A stretch of DNA of 64,000 nt, taken from positions 1,488,001 to 1,552,000 of the forward strand of contig NZ_CP038462.1 of NCBI RefSeq assembly GCF_004777465.1. The letters are read 5' to 3'. A program made the position numbers and the translations under genes. The DNA is from Nocardioides daphniae. GTDB taxonomy: Bacteria > Actinomycetota > Actinomycetes > Propionibacteriales > Nocardioidaceae. Below the pieces are notes generated by a model. It saw only the letters and a list, made by a program, of their open reading frames with translations. It had not been told where the DNA came from and ran no database searches. Shown in pieces: positions 39,446 to 50,463 of this stretch (positions are counted from its first letter, which is position 1; each line of letters starts with the position of its first letter).

Positions 39446-39925
39446 GTGAGTGACCACGACCTCGACGTGCAGATCGTCCGCCTCGACCAGGGACTGCCGC
39501 TGCCGGGCTACGCGCACCCCGGCGACGCCGGCGCGGACCTGCGTACGACCGTCGACGTCGAGCTGGGGCCGGGGGAGCGTGCGCTGGTGCCCACCGGCAT
39601 CGCGCTGGCCCTCCCGCCCGGCTACGTCGCGCTGGTCCACCCGCGCTCCGGCCTGGCCGCCCGCCACGGCCTCTCGATCGTCAACACGCCGGGCACCGTC
39701 GACTCGGGCTACCGGGGCGAGGTCAAGGTGATGCTCATCAACCACGACCCCCGCGAGAGCCTGCGCCTCTCGCGCGGAGACCGGGTCGCGCAGCTCGTCG
39801 TGCAGCGCTACGAGCGGGTGCGCTACGTGGAGGTCGACGCGCTTCCGGAGTCGGTGCGTGGCGCGGGGGGTTACGGTTCCACCGGAGGGTTCTCCAGCTC
39901 TCCCGACCGGGCCGACCGGGCCTGA
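39446..39925 (+). CDS. dut: Deoxyuridine 5'-triphosphate nucleotidohydrolase (dUTPase)
   Basis: 159 residues, intact. The five trimeric dUTPase motifs appear in order: [10 protein letters not shown] (I), [10 protein letters not shown] (II), [13 protein letters not shown] (III), [11 protein letters not shown] (IV) and the C-terminal [11 protein letters not shown] (V), which closes over the nucleotide. It hydrolyses dUTP to dUMP and keeps uracil out of DNA. The GTG start lies 8 nt after a -10 box. Confidence 0.96.
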   Translation: MSDHDLDVQIVRLDQGLPLPGYAHPGDAGADLRTTVDVELGPGERALVPTGIALALPPGYVALVHPRSGLAARHGLSIVNTPGTVDSGYRGEVKVMLINHDPRESLRLSRGDRVAQLVVQRYERVRYVEVDALPESVRGAGGYGSTGGFSSSPDRADRA

Positions 39926-39950
39926 CGAGCAGCCTGAGGAGGCAGCACCC

Positions 39951-40576
39951 GTGAAGTTCCGCCGCAAGTCCGCCGAGGCTCAGGCCCCGGAGTCCGTCGA
40001 GTCCGCCGCGCCGTCTGCGCCCGAGGCGCCGGCCGGCCCGGACCCTACGACTCGGCGGCCGTGCCGGACGACGTCGAGCGGGTCGACCTCGGCTCGCTGC
40101 GGGTGGCGCCCGTGCCCGGCCGCGAGCTGCGCCTGCAGGTCAACGAGGAGAGCGGCGAGGTGGCCGCGGTGCTCCTGGTCGCCGAGGACGGCGCCATGGA
40201 GATCCAGGCGTTCGCCGCTCCGCGCACCGGTGGGCTGTGGGAGGAGGTCCGTCCCCAGATCGTCGCGGACGTGACCCGTCGCGGCGGCCACAGCGTCGAG
40301 CGCGAGGGGCGCTTCGGCACCGAGCTGCTCTGCCAGGTGCCCGCCGCACTGCCCGACGGCAGCCAGGGCGTCCAGGCCTCCCGGATCATCGGTGTCGACG
40401 GTCCCCGCTGGTTGCTGCGCGCGACCCTGCTCGGCCGCCCGGCCGTGGAGCCGGAGACCGCCGGCGAGTGGGAGGACGGACTCGCCATGATCGCCGTGCA
40501 CCGTGGCGACCAGGCGATGCCGCTGGGCAAGCCGCTGCCGTTCGTGATGCCGCCCGAAGCCCGCCGGAGCAGCTGA
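39951..40576 (+). CDS. DUF3710 family protein, frameshifted
   Basis: About 208 residues. A short Lys/Glu/Ala-rich N-terminus (KFRRKSAEAQAPESVES) precedes the DUF3710 domain: VDLGSLRVAPVPG, EIQAFAAPRTGGLWEEVRPQIV and DGPRWLLRATLLGRPA. One base is missing near 40041-40046; adding it gives GPDPYDSAAVPDDVERVDLG. The GTG at 39951 follows GAGGAGG by a good spacing. The family has no known function and sits after dut in many actinobacteria. Confidence 0.85.
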
Positions 40577-40577
40577 C

Positions 40578-40940
40578 GTGGAGGTTCGCGGCAAGCTGCG
40601 CAGCGCCCTCTCCCGGTGGGCCGACTCGGCCGACCAGGAGCAGCGGGACCTGCGCAAGGAGCACGGCGTCGAGGGGGCGTTGAGCATCGCCGAGGCTCCG
40701 GACCGGGTGCCGGTGACGCTGCGTGGCAGCCTCCGGGCGGTCACCCTGATGCCGCGCGGCGGCGTGCCCACCCTCGAGGCCGACCTCGACGACGGGACCG
40801 GGACGGTCACGCTGGTGTGGCTGGGCCGTCGCCGGATCGCCGGCATCGAACCGGGCCGGGCGCTCAGCGCCACCGGACGCATCGGGATCCACGACGGCCG
40901 TCGTGTCCTCTACAACCCTCGCTACGAATTGATGCCATGA
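40578..40940 (+). CDS. OB-fold nucleic acid-binding domain protein
   Basis: 120 residues. The beta-barrel is in VPVTLRGSLRAVTLMPRGG, then LEADLDDGTGTVTLVWLGRR and LSATGRIGIHDGRRVLYNP, the pattern of a tRNA-type OB fold. The N-terminal 50 residues are charged and helical. It may bind single-stranded nucleic acid, but no target is known. One base separates it from the DUF3710 stop, and its stop overlaps the next ATG. Confidence 0.87.
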   Translation: MEVRGKLRSALSRWADSADQEQRDLRKEHGVEGALSIAEAPDRVPVTLRGSLRAVTLMPRGGVPTLEADLDDGTGTVTLVWLGRRRIAGIEPGRALSATGRIGIHDGRRVLYNPRYELMP

Positions 40941-41713
40941 GCCAGGACGACCCTGACCAGAACGCAGCCCGGGACGCGACCCAGGACGCATCCGCGCCGG
41001 CTGCGCGCGCCGACGTGACCACGGTCGAGGCCCTCGTCCGCAAGCAGCTCTCGGAGGCCCTCGGCGGCCGCCGCGGGATGCTCGAGGCGGCGGCCCCCAC
41101 CATCCTCTTCACCGGCACGTGGCTGGCGACCAAGGAGCTGCAGACCGCGCTGGTCGTCTCGATCAGCGCCGCCGTGCTGCTGCTCGTGGTGCGGCTGGTC
41201 CAGCGTTCCACCGTGCAGTTCTGTGTCAACGCCCTGGTCGGCATCGCGATCGGCTGGTTCTTCGTCAACCGGGCAGCGGCCGCCGGCGGCACCGTCGAGG
41301 AGCAGGCACTGGCGTACTTCCTGCCGGGCATCCTCTACAACGCCGTGTACGCCGTCGTGCTCGGCCTGTCGTGCGTCACCCGCTGGCCGCTGGTCGGCTT
41401 CATGGTCGGCAGCGTCACCGGTGACCCCACCGCCTGGCGCAGCGACCCGCAGGTCGTCCGGCTCACCAGCGTGCTGACCTGGGTGCTGGCCGCGCCGTGC
41501 GTCCTGCGCGTCGTCGTGCAAGCACCGATCTACCTGGCCGGGACCTCGGGCGCGATGGACGCCGACGCGGCCGTGGCGACCCTGGGCCTGCTGAAGATCG
41601 GTCTCGGCTGGCCGCTCCAGCTCGGCGCCCTGGCCTGGATGGTGTGGCTGCTCGGACGCAACCACACCCCGCTGGAGCCGGCGGTCGACCGGGCCCCCGA
41701 GGCGCGGGCCTGA
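40937..41713 (+). CDS. DUF3159 family membrane protein
   Basis: 258 residues. After a 50-residue acidic leader, VRKQLSEALGGRRGMLEAAAPTILF starts six transmembrane helices, with conserved loop sequences such as CVTRWPLVGFMVGSVTGDPTAWR. DUF3159 proteins are actinobacterial integral membrane proteins of unknown function found next to the OB-fold gene. The ATG overlaps the OB-fold stop (ATGA). It converges with the TrkA pair. Confidence 0.88.
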   Translation: MSQDDPDQNAARDATQDASAPAARADVTTVEALVRKQLSEALGGRRGMLEAAAPTILFTGTWLATKELQTALVVSISAAVLLLVVRLVQRSTVQFCVNALVGIAIGWFFVNRAAAAGGTVEEQALAYFLPGILYNAVYAVVLGLSCVTRWPLVGFMVGSVTGDPTAWRSDPQVVRLTSVLTWVLAAPCVLRVVVQAPIYLAGTSGAMDADAAVATLGLLKIGLGWPLQLGALAWMVWLLGRNHTPLEPAVDRAPEARA

Positions 41714-41752
41714 GTCGCCCGCCCCGGGCGGTGCGGGCGTTGCGGGCGGTGG

Positions 41753-42424
41753 TCAGCGACCCACGGCCCGCGGCGCGAGCAGGTTCTGCAGCTCGTCCTC
41801 GGAGTCCTCCGCGACCACGAAGAGCAGCTCGTCGCCCGACTCCAGCGGCTGCTCCTCGTTGGGCGGGTAGACCTGCCCGTCGCGCAGGATCGTCACGAGC
41901 TGGCAGTTCTCCGGCAGGGGCACCAGGCCGGCGGCCTTGCCGACGTAGGGGGAGTCGTCGGGCAGCGTCATCTCGACCAGGTTGGCGTTGCCCTTGCGGA
42001 AGGTGAAGAGGCGGACGAGGTCGCCGACCGTGACGGCCTCCTCGACCAGCGCCGACATGATCCGCGGGGTGGAGACGTTGACGTCGACGCCCCAGGCCTC
42101 GGTGAAGAGCCACTCGTTGTCGGGGTGGTTGACCCGGCCGACGGTGCGCGGCACCCCGAACTCGGTCTTCGCCAGCAGCGAGGTGACCAGGTTGGCCTTG
42201 TCGTCACCCGTCGCCGCGATGACCACGTCGCAGGAGTCGAGCCCGGCCTCCTCCAGCGACGAGAGCTCGCACGAGTCGGCCAGCAGCCAGCTGGCCTCGG
42301 GCACCCGCTCGGGCTTGACCGCGGTGACGCTGCGGTCGATGAGCAGGACGTCGTGGCCGTTCTCGATCAGCTCACGGGCGATGGCGCGCCCGACGGCGCC
42401 GGCTCCGGCGATGGCGACTCGCAT
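41753..42424 (-). CDS. TrkA-family potassium uptake regulator (second of a pair)
   Basis: 223 residues. The RCK-N Rossmann domain begins VAIAGAGAVGRAIARELIENGHDVLLID, with the GxGxxG dinucleotide motif. A TrkA-C domain covers about residues 140-220 and ends in LESGDELLFVVAEDSEDEL. Such proteins bind NAD(H) or ATP and gate K+ channels or transporters of the membrane. It lies 1 base after the other trkA-like gene, which matches the ceoC/ceoB pair in Mycobacterium. No K+ channel subunit is visible nearby. Confidence 0.92.
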   Translation of the reverse strand: MRVAIAGAGAVGRAIARELIENGHDVLLIDRSVTAVKPERVPEASWLLADSCELSSLEEAGLDSCDVVIAATGDDKANLVTSLLAKTEFGVPRTVGRVNHPDNEWLFTEAWGVDVNVSTPRIMSALVEEAVTVGDLVRLFTFRKGNANLVEMTLPDDSPYVGKAAGLVPLPENCQLVTILRDGQVYPPNEEQPLESGDELLFVVAEDSEDELQNLLAPRAVGR

Positions 42425-42425
42425 C

Positions 42426-43088
42426 TCAGTGCTCCTCCGGACCCTGCTCGATGGTCCTGTAGGTCTCGGCGGCAGTCTCCTCGCGCATGACGAGGTGCAG
42501 GACGTCGCCCTCCTGGATCACCGACTCGCGGTTGGGCAGCATGCCCTCGCCGAGGCGGTCGATCCAGGCGATGCGGCTGCGGGTCTCCATCTGGAAGACC
42601 ACGGTGCGCTGCCCGATCCACTTCTCCGTCATCGGCACCTGGTCGAGGCGGATCGTCCCGGCGGGGTCGCGGAAGTCGGGCTCGGCGCCGGCCGGCAGGA
42701 TGCGTCGCAGCACCTGGTCGGCGGTCCAGCGGACCGTGGCGACCGTGGTGATGCCGAGCCGCTGGTAGACCTCGGCCCGGCCCGGGTCGTAGATGCGGGC
42801 GACGACCTGGGCGATGCCAAAGGTCTCGCGCGCCACGCGCGCCGCGATGATGTTGGAGTTGTCGCCGCTGGAGACCGCGGCGAAGGCGTCCGCACGGCGG
42901 ATCCCGGCCTTCTCCAGGACGCCCTGGTCGAAGCCGACCCCGGTGACCTTGTCGCCGTTGAAGTCGGCGCCGAGGCGCCGGAAGGCGTCGGGGTCGGTGT
43001 CGATCACCGAGACGGTGTGGTTACGGTCCTCGAGGCTGCGGGCCAGCGTGGATCCCACGCGTCCGCAGCCCATGATCACGACGTGCAC
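42426..43088 (-). CDS. TrkA-family potassium uptake regulator (first of a pair)
   Basis: 220 residues, a full RCK protein: VHVVIMGCGRVGSTLARSL with the GxGxxG motif at the N-terminus, then SGDNSNIIAARVARETFG, and a TrkA-C domain ending in EGDVLHLVMREE. The start is placed at the GTG at 43088, not the GTG at 43094. A TAGCGT box at 43095-43100 is then 6 nt upstream, the common spacing in this window, and homology starts at VHVVIMG. It is co-transcribed with the second regulator and divergent from the APC permease. Confidence 0.92.
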   Translation of the reverse strand: MHVVIMGCGRVGSTLARSLEDRNHTVSVIDTDPDAFRRLGADFNGDKVTGVGFDQGVLEKAGIRRADAFAAVSSGDNSNIIAARVARETFGIAQVVARIYDPGRAEVYQRLGITTVATVRWTADQVLRRILPAGAEPDFRDPAGTIRLDQVPMTEKWIGQRTVVFQMETRSRIAWIDRLGEGMLPNRESVIQEGDVLHLVMREETAAETYRTIEQGPEEH

Positions 43089-43094
43089 GGCCAC

Positions 43095-43100
43095 ACGCTA
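43095..43100 (-). promoter_or_regulatory. -10 box of the TrkA pair, deciding the start
   Basis: TAGCGT on the minus strand, 6 nt from the GTG at 43088. It overlaps the alternative GTG at 43094 region, which makes that start unlikely. Confidence 0.45.
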
Positions 43101-43144
43101 TACCCAGATTGGTCCGCCGAGTCCCCGATGCCGACCGATGGGTC

Positions 43145-43150
43145 TAGCCT
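43145..43150 (+). promoter_or_regulatory. -10 box of the APC permease gene
   Basis: TAGCCT ends 8 nt before the GTG at 43159. Confidence 0.4.
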
Positions 43151-43158
43151 TCATTCCC

Positions 43159-45197
43159 GTGGGTGTCGGTGATGTCTCGAAGCGGATCCTCCTGGGCCGC
43201 AAGCTGCGTAGTTCCCAACTCGGGGAGACGCTGCTGTCCAAGCGCATTGCGCTCCCCGTCTTCGCCAGCGACGCGCTGAGCTCGGTGGCGTACGCGCCGG
43301 ACGAGATCTTCATCATGCTGTCGCTGGCGGGCGCGTCGGCGTACTCGATGTCGTGGCAGGTCGGGGTCGCCGTCGCGGTCGTGATGACCGCGGTGATCGC
43401 GTCGTACCGCCAGACCGTGCACGCCTACCCGAGCGGGGGCGGGGACTACGAGGTCGCCAAGGTCAACCTCGGGCGTACGGCGGGGGGCACCGTCGCCAGC
43501 GCGCTGCTCGTCGACTACGTGCTCACCGTCGCCGTCTCGATCAGCGCAGGGGCGCACTACGCCTCGTCGGCGATGGGCTTCCTGGACGGGCACGAGACGA
43601 CGTTCGCGGTCCTGATGATCATGGTGCTGGCCGCGCTCAACCTGCGCGGCGTCCGTGAGTCGGGATGTACTTCGCGGTGCCGTCGTACCTCTTCATGGTG
43701 GCGATCCTCGGCATGTGCGCCTACGGCCTCGTACGCCTGGCCCAGGGCACGCTGCCCGAGGTGGAGAGCGCCGACCTGCGCATCCTGGAGGCGCCCGGCT
43801 ACGAGGGCGAGCTGACGATGGTGGCCCTCCTGCTGCTGCTCGCCGCGCCTTCTCGTCGGGCTGCGCGGCGCTGACGGGTGTCGAGGCCATCTCCAACGGC
43901 GTGCCGGCCTTCCGCAAGCCGAAGAGCAAGAACGCGGCCACCACCCTCTTCCTGCTGGGCCTCATCGCCATCTCGATGATGATGAGCGTCATCGTCCTGG
44001 CCAAGCAGATGGGGCTGCGCTACGTCGACCCCAACGACATCGACCGCCTGGTGGACGCCGACGGGACGCCGATCGACTACGACCAGCACGCGGTGATCGC
44101 CCAGATCGCCCGCGGCATCTTCGACGAGTTCCCTCCGGGCTTCTACCTGGTCGTCGTCATCACCGGCGTCATCCTCGTGCTGGCGGCCAACACGGCCTTC
44201 AACGGCTTCCCCGTGCTGGGCTCGATCCTGGCCGAGGACGGCTACCTGCCGAAGGCGCTGGGCTCGCGCGGTGACCGGCTGGCGTACAGCAACGGCATCG
44301 TCTTCCTGGGAGCCATGTCGATCGTCCTGGTCGTCGCCTTCGACGCCGAGGTCACCCGGCTCATCCAGCTCTACATCGTCGGCGTCTTCGTCTCCTTCAC
44401 GCTCAGCCAGCTCGGCATGGTCCGGCACTGGACCCGGGCGCTGACCAAGGAGACGGACTCGGCGGAGCGTGGTCGCATGCAGCGCGCCCGCGTGATCAAC
44501 GCGGTCGGCATGGTCTTCACCGGTGCCGTGCTCGTCGTCGTGCTGATCACCAAGTTCACCCACGGCGCCTGGATCACGGTGCTGGTCATGGGGGCCTTCT
44601 TCGTCCTGATGCGGGCGGTGCGCCGCCACTACGAGGAGGTGGCCCACGAGCTGGCGATGGACGAGGAGGACAAGGCCCTCCCGACCCGGGTGCATGCGAT
44701 CGTCCTGGTCTCCAAGCTGCACAAGCCGACGCTGGGCGCTCGCCTTCGCCAAGGCCACCCGCCCCAACGTCCTGGAGGCGATCTACGTCGACACCGACCG
44801 GGCGACCACCAAGGCCCTGGTCAAGGCGTGGGACGAGCGCGACTTCGACGTCCCGCTGAAGGTCCTGCACTCGCCCTACCGCGAGGTGACCCGGCCGATT
44901 GTCGAGTACGCCCAGGCGATCCGTCGGGCCAGCCCGCGCGGCGTGGTCGCCGTCTACATCCCCGAGTACGTCGTCGGTCGCTGGTGGGAGCAGCTGCTGC
45001 ACAACCAGAGCGCGCTGCGACTCAAGGGGCGCCTGCTCTTCGCGCCGGGCGTCATGGTGACATCGGTGCCCTACCAGCTCGAGTCCTCCCAGCTGGCGCG
45101 CGAACGCGTGGCCAGGGAGCAGAGCCGGGTCAAGGCCGGTGACCTCCGTCGCGGCCGGGTGAGTGACGACGAAGGAAACAGGCAGGTACGTCGATGA
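43159..45197 (+). CDS. APC-superfamily permease with a cytoplasmic C-terminal domain, three frameshifts
   Basis: About 680 residues. The start GVGDVSKRILLGRKLRSSQLG and membrane helices such as LPVFASDALSSVAYAPDEIFIML mark the actinobacterial APC group exemplified by Rv2690c. Around 12 membrane segments are followed by a UspA-like cytoplasmic domain (VHAIVLVSKLHKPTLRALAFA, then PYREVTRPIVEYAQAI). The substrate is unknown; an amino acid or K+ link is suggested by the adjoining TrkA pair. Breaks occur near 43659-43665 (SGMYFAVPSYLFM), 43841-43847 (ARAFSSGCAALTG) and 44732-44738 (two bases lost or one gained before ALAFAKATRP). The stop overlaps the next ATG. Confidence 0.87.
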
Positions 45198-46345
45198 GCA
45201 GGAACCCCCGCCAGCGCAAGGCACGAGGGCGCTCGCGGGTGGGTGAGCGCTTCGAGGTCGAGGTCGGCCCGGTGGCGCACGGCGGTCACTGTGTGGTCCG
45301 GGTGCCCGCGGGCGACCCCGACGACCCGACGGCGACCCGGGTGGTCTTCACCCGGCACACGCTGCCGGGGGAGCGGGTGGTCGTTGAGATCACCGAGGGC
45401 ACCGAGGGAGACCGGTTCTGGCGCGGTGACGCGGTCGAGGTCCTGGAGCCGTCGAAGGACCGGGTGACCCCGCCCTGCCCGTTCTCGGGCCCGGACCGCT
45501 GCGGCGGCTGCGACTTCCAGCACGTGTCGTTGCCGCGTCAGCGCGGGCTCAAACTCGACGTCGTGCGCGAGCAGCTGGTGCGGCTGGCGAGGATGTCGCC
45601 CGAGGACCCGCTGCTGGCCGGTTTGCGCGTCGAGGCGGTGCCCGGTGACGAGCAGGGGCTGCGCTGGCGCACCCGTGGCCGCTTCGTCGACCTGGGCGAC
45701 GGCCGCCGGGGGATGCGGAAGTTCCGCTCGACCGAGGTCGTCGAGGTCGACGACTGCCTGATCGAGTCGGTGGAGCCGGTCTCCCACACCGTCCGTGGGC
45801 TCGCCTTCGAGGTGGCGCCCGGCGGTTTCTGGCAGGTGCACCCGGGTGCTCCGGAGGTGCTCGTCGACAGCGTCCTGGAGATGCTCGCGCCGCAGGCCGG
45901 CGAGTCGGTGCTCGACCTGTACGCCGGGGTCGGGCTCTTCGGCCGTTTCTTGGCCCAGGAGGTCGGGACCGGGGCCCGTCTGGTCGCCGTCGAGGGTGAC
46001 CGGACCGCGGCCGGGCTGGCCAAGCGCAACCTCGCCGGTGCCGCGAAGGTCCGGGTGAGCGCGGGCGACGTCGGCACCGTCCTGTCACGCGAGTACGACG
46101 AGCCGTTCGACCTGGTCGTCCTCGACCCGCCGCGCGAGGGGGCGCGCCGCGCCGTCGTGGAGCAGGTCGTCGACCGGGCGCCGCGAGCGGTCGCGTACGT
46201 CGCCTGCGACCCCGCCGCGCTGGCCCGCGACGTCGCCCTCTTCGCCGAGCGCGGCTACGCGCTCACCGCGCTGCGGGCCTTCGACCTCTTCCCGATGACG
46301 CACCACGTGGAGTGCGTCGCGCTGCTGGAGAAGGTCGGAGCCTGA
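45194..46345 (+). CDS. TrmA/RlmD-family 23S rRNA or tRNA uracil-5-methyltransferase
   Basis: 383 residues, intact. An N-terminal TRAM-like domain (FEVEVGPVAHGGHCVVR) precedes a cysteine cluster (TPPCPFSGPDRCGGCDFQHVS) that would hold a [4Fe-4S] cluster. The SAM site is VLDLYAGVGLFG, the catalytic loop LDPPREGAR, the nucleophile Cys is in YVACDPAALARD, and the general base Glu is in HHVECVALL. It methylates C5 of uridine in rRNA or tRNA with SAM. Which RNA is not clear from sequence alone. The ATG overlaps the permease stop. Confidence 0.92.
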   Translation: MSRNPRQRKARGRSRVGERFEVEVGPVAHGGHCVVRVPAGDPDDPTATRVVFTRHTLPGERVVVEITEGTEGDRFWRGDAVEVLEPSKDRVTPPCPFSGPDRCGGCDFQHVSLPRQRGLKLDVVREQLVRLARMSPEDPLLAGLRVEAVPGDEQGLRWRTRGRFVDLGDGRRGMRKFRSTEVVEVDDCLIESVEPVSHTVRGLAFEVAPGGFWQVHPGAPEVLVDSVLEMLAPQAGESVLDLYAGVGLFGRFLAQEVGTGARLVAVEGDRTAAGLAKRNLAGAAKVRVSAGDVGTVLSREYDEPFDLVVLDPPREGARRAVVEQVVDRAPRAVAYVACDPAALARDVALFAERGYALTALRAFDLFPMTHHVECVALLEKVGA

Positions 46346-46347
46346 CG

Positions 46348-46635
46348 ATGACTGCCTACTGGATCAACACCTTCACCGAGATCCGCGACCCCAGGCGCCT
46401 GGAGCGCTACGCGGCGCTGGCCGGGCCGGCGATGGTCGCCGCCGGCGGACGCTTCCTGGCGCGGGGCAACCCGACGTACGCCTTCGAGGAGGCCAGCCTC
46501 CTGCGCACCACGCTGATCGAGTTCCCCAGCGTGGAGGCCGCGCGAACGGCCTACGAGTCGGCCGCCTACCAGGAGGCGCTCGCGGTGCTCGGGGACGGCG
46601 CCACGCGCGAGATCCGGATCGTCCCGGCGGTCTAG
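46348..46635 (+). CDS. DUF1330 family protein
   Basis: 95 residues. TAYWINTFTEIRDPRRLERYAALAGPAMVAAGGRFLARG and LIEFPSVEAARTAYESAAYQEAL fit the ferredoxin-like alpha/beta DUF1330 fold related to stress-responsive barrel domains. The ATG is 2 bases after the methyltransferase stop, so they are probably co-transcribed. Function unknown. Confidence 0.87.
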   Translation: MTAYWINTFTEIRDPRRLERYAALAGPAMVAAGGRFLARGNPTYAFEEASLLRTTLIEFPSVEAARTAYESAAYQEALAVLGDGATREIRIVPAV

Positions 46636-46703
46636 CTGCCCGCACATGACGCCACCCGCCCTCCGCGGAGCGAAGAACGGGTGAGCGTCGGTGAGGGAGA
46701 GCC

Positions 46704-47220
46704 TCAACTGATCGCCGAGGGATGCGGCGCCAGTGGCGTGACGTAGATGTCCATGTAGGGGAAGAGCGGCAGTCCCGAGAGCAGCTCGTGCAGGGTCTCG
46801 TTGGAGTCGACGTCGAAGATCGAGACGTTGGCGTACTCGCCGACGATCCGCCAGAGGTGCGCCCAACGGCCTGAGCGCTGCAGGCTGATGGCGTTGGCCG
46901 AGCCGGCCAGGACCTCGCGGGTCACGTCGGCGGGCGTCGCCACCGACTCGTCGGCGATGAACGGCACGTCGAGCTGCTGGACCAGCCAGCGCCGGCCGAG
47001 GACGTCGTCGGCCGGGCAGAGCTCCTCGGCGAAGGTGAGGCCCAGGTCGGACATCTCCTGCATCGCGCGGGCGGACTCGGAGGCCGACCAGCCGCGGTTC
47101 GCGTCGACGTACAGCTCGACGTCGTCGCCCAGGCCGACGCGCAAAGCGCGTACGACGTCGGTGTCGAGCCGTGCGGGTCGTCGCCCGACCTTCACCTTCA
47201 AGGTCGTGATGCCGTAGGCC
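46704..47220 (-). pseudogene. catB/catC chimeric remnant (muconate cycloisomerase piece joined to muconolactone isomerase piece)
   Basis: One open frame joins two enzymes of the beta-ketoadipate pathway. Roughly codons from 47216 to 46886 match the middle of CatB (enolase superfamily): YGITTLKVKVGRRPARLDTD with the catalytic KxK motif, ELYVDANRGWSA and FAEELCPADDV and ADESVATPADVTREV. At the motif NAISL the sequence jumps to the last 60 or so residues of CatC (QRSGRWAHLWRIVGEYANVS to the end at LAPHPSAIS). The CatB N-terminus and C-terminus, and the CatC N-terminus, are missing. No function is expected. The frame remains open upstream to 47348, but that part is not CatB-like. Confidence 0.72.
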
Positions 47221-47261
47221 CGCCGGGGGAGGTCGTCGTTGGGGAGTAGGTGGATGTCGTG

Positions 47262-47279
47262 TATCTTGACGTCGAGAGA
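47262..47279. promoter_or_regulatory. Imperfect palindrome centred on GACGTC, upstream of acnA
   Basis: TATCTTGACGTCGAGAGA pairs with itself at seven of nine positions, a size and shape typical of a dimeric repressor operator. It lies 116 bases ahead of the acnA start. The regulator is not identified. Confidence 0.35.
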
Positions 47280-47306
47280 TATCTGACTCGGGCATGACCT
47301 GCGAAG

Positions 47307-47325
47307 TAAGGCAAGCCTTCCTTTT
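47307..47325. promoter_or_regulatory. DtxR/IdeR-like iron box upstream of acnA
   Basis: The 19-mer TAAGGCAAGCCTTCCTTTT matches the consensus TWAGGTWAGSCTWACCTWA at 15 of 19 positions and contains AAGGC-AA-GCCTT. It lies about 70 bases before the acnA start, where iron-responsive control would be reasonable. Confidence 0.4.
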
Positions 47326-47383
47326 TCCGCGCCCCTCGGCAGCGGCAAGATGGTCCGAGCGTGACAACCACAATCCCCGGTAG

Positions 47384-50233
<2,850 letters not shown>

Positions 50234-50254
50234 TCCTGCTCCAGCAGCGTCTGA

Positions 50255-50292
50255 CAGGACCCCGTCCCACCTCACGGTGGGGCGGGGTCCTG
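50255..50292 (+). terminator. Strong hairpin after acnA
   Basis: CAGGACCCCGTCCCAC pairs with GTGGGGCGGGGTCCTG (one G-U) around a 6-nt loop, about 20 bases after the acnA stop. Confidence 0.75.
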
Positions 50293-50463
50293 CGCGTGTC
50301 CGGGCGCGCTGTGGTGGGCGAGTGTGCCGAAGATGCAGGCCGGGGCCGTCGGGTCGACATCATCTGCACACTCGCGCGGCGAAAATTGTCTTCGTCCACC
50401 GCCCAACCTCTGCCGGCCCGGCGGCGTACTCCTGTGTGAGCATCGCCCACGGAGGAGGACCTG

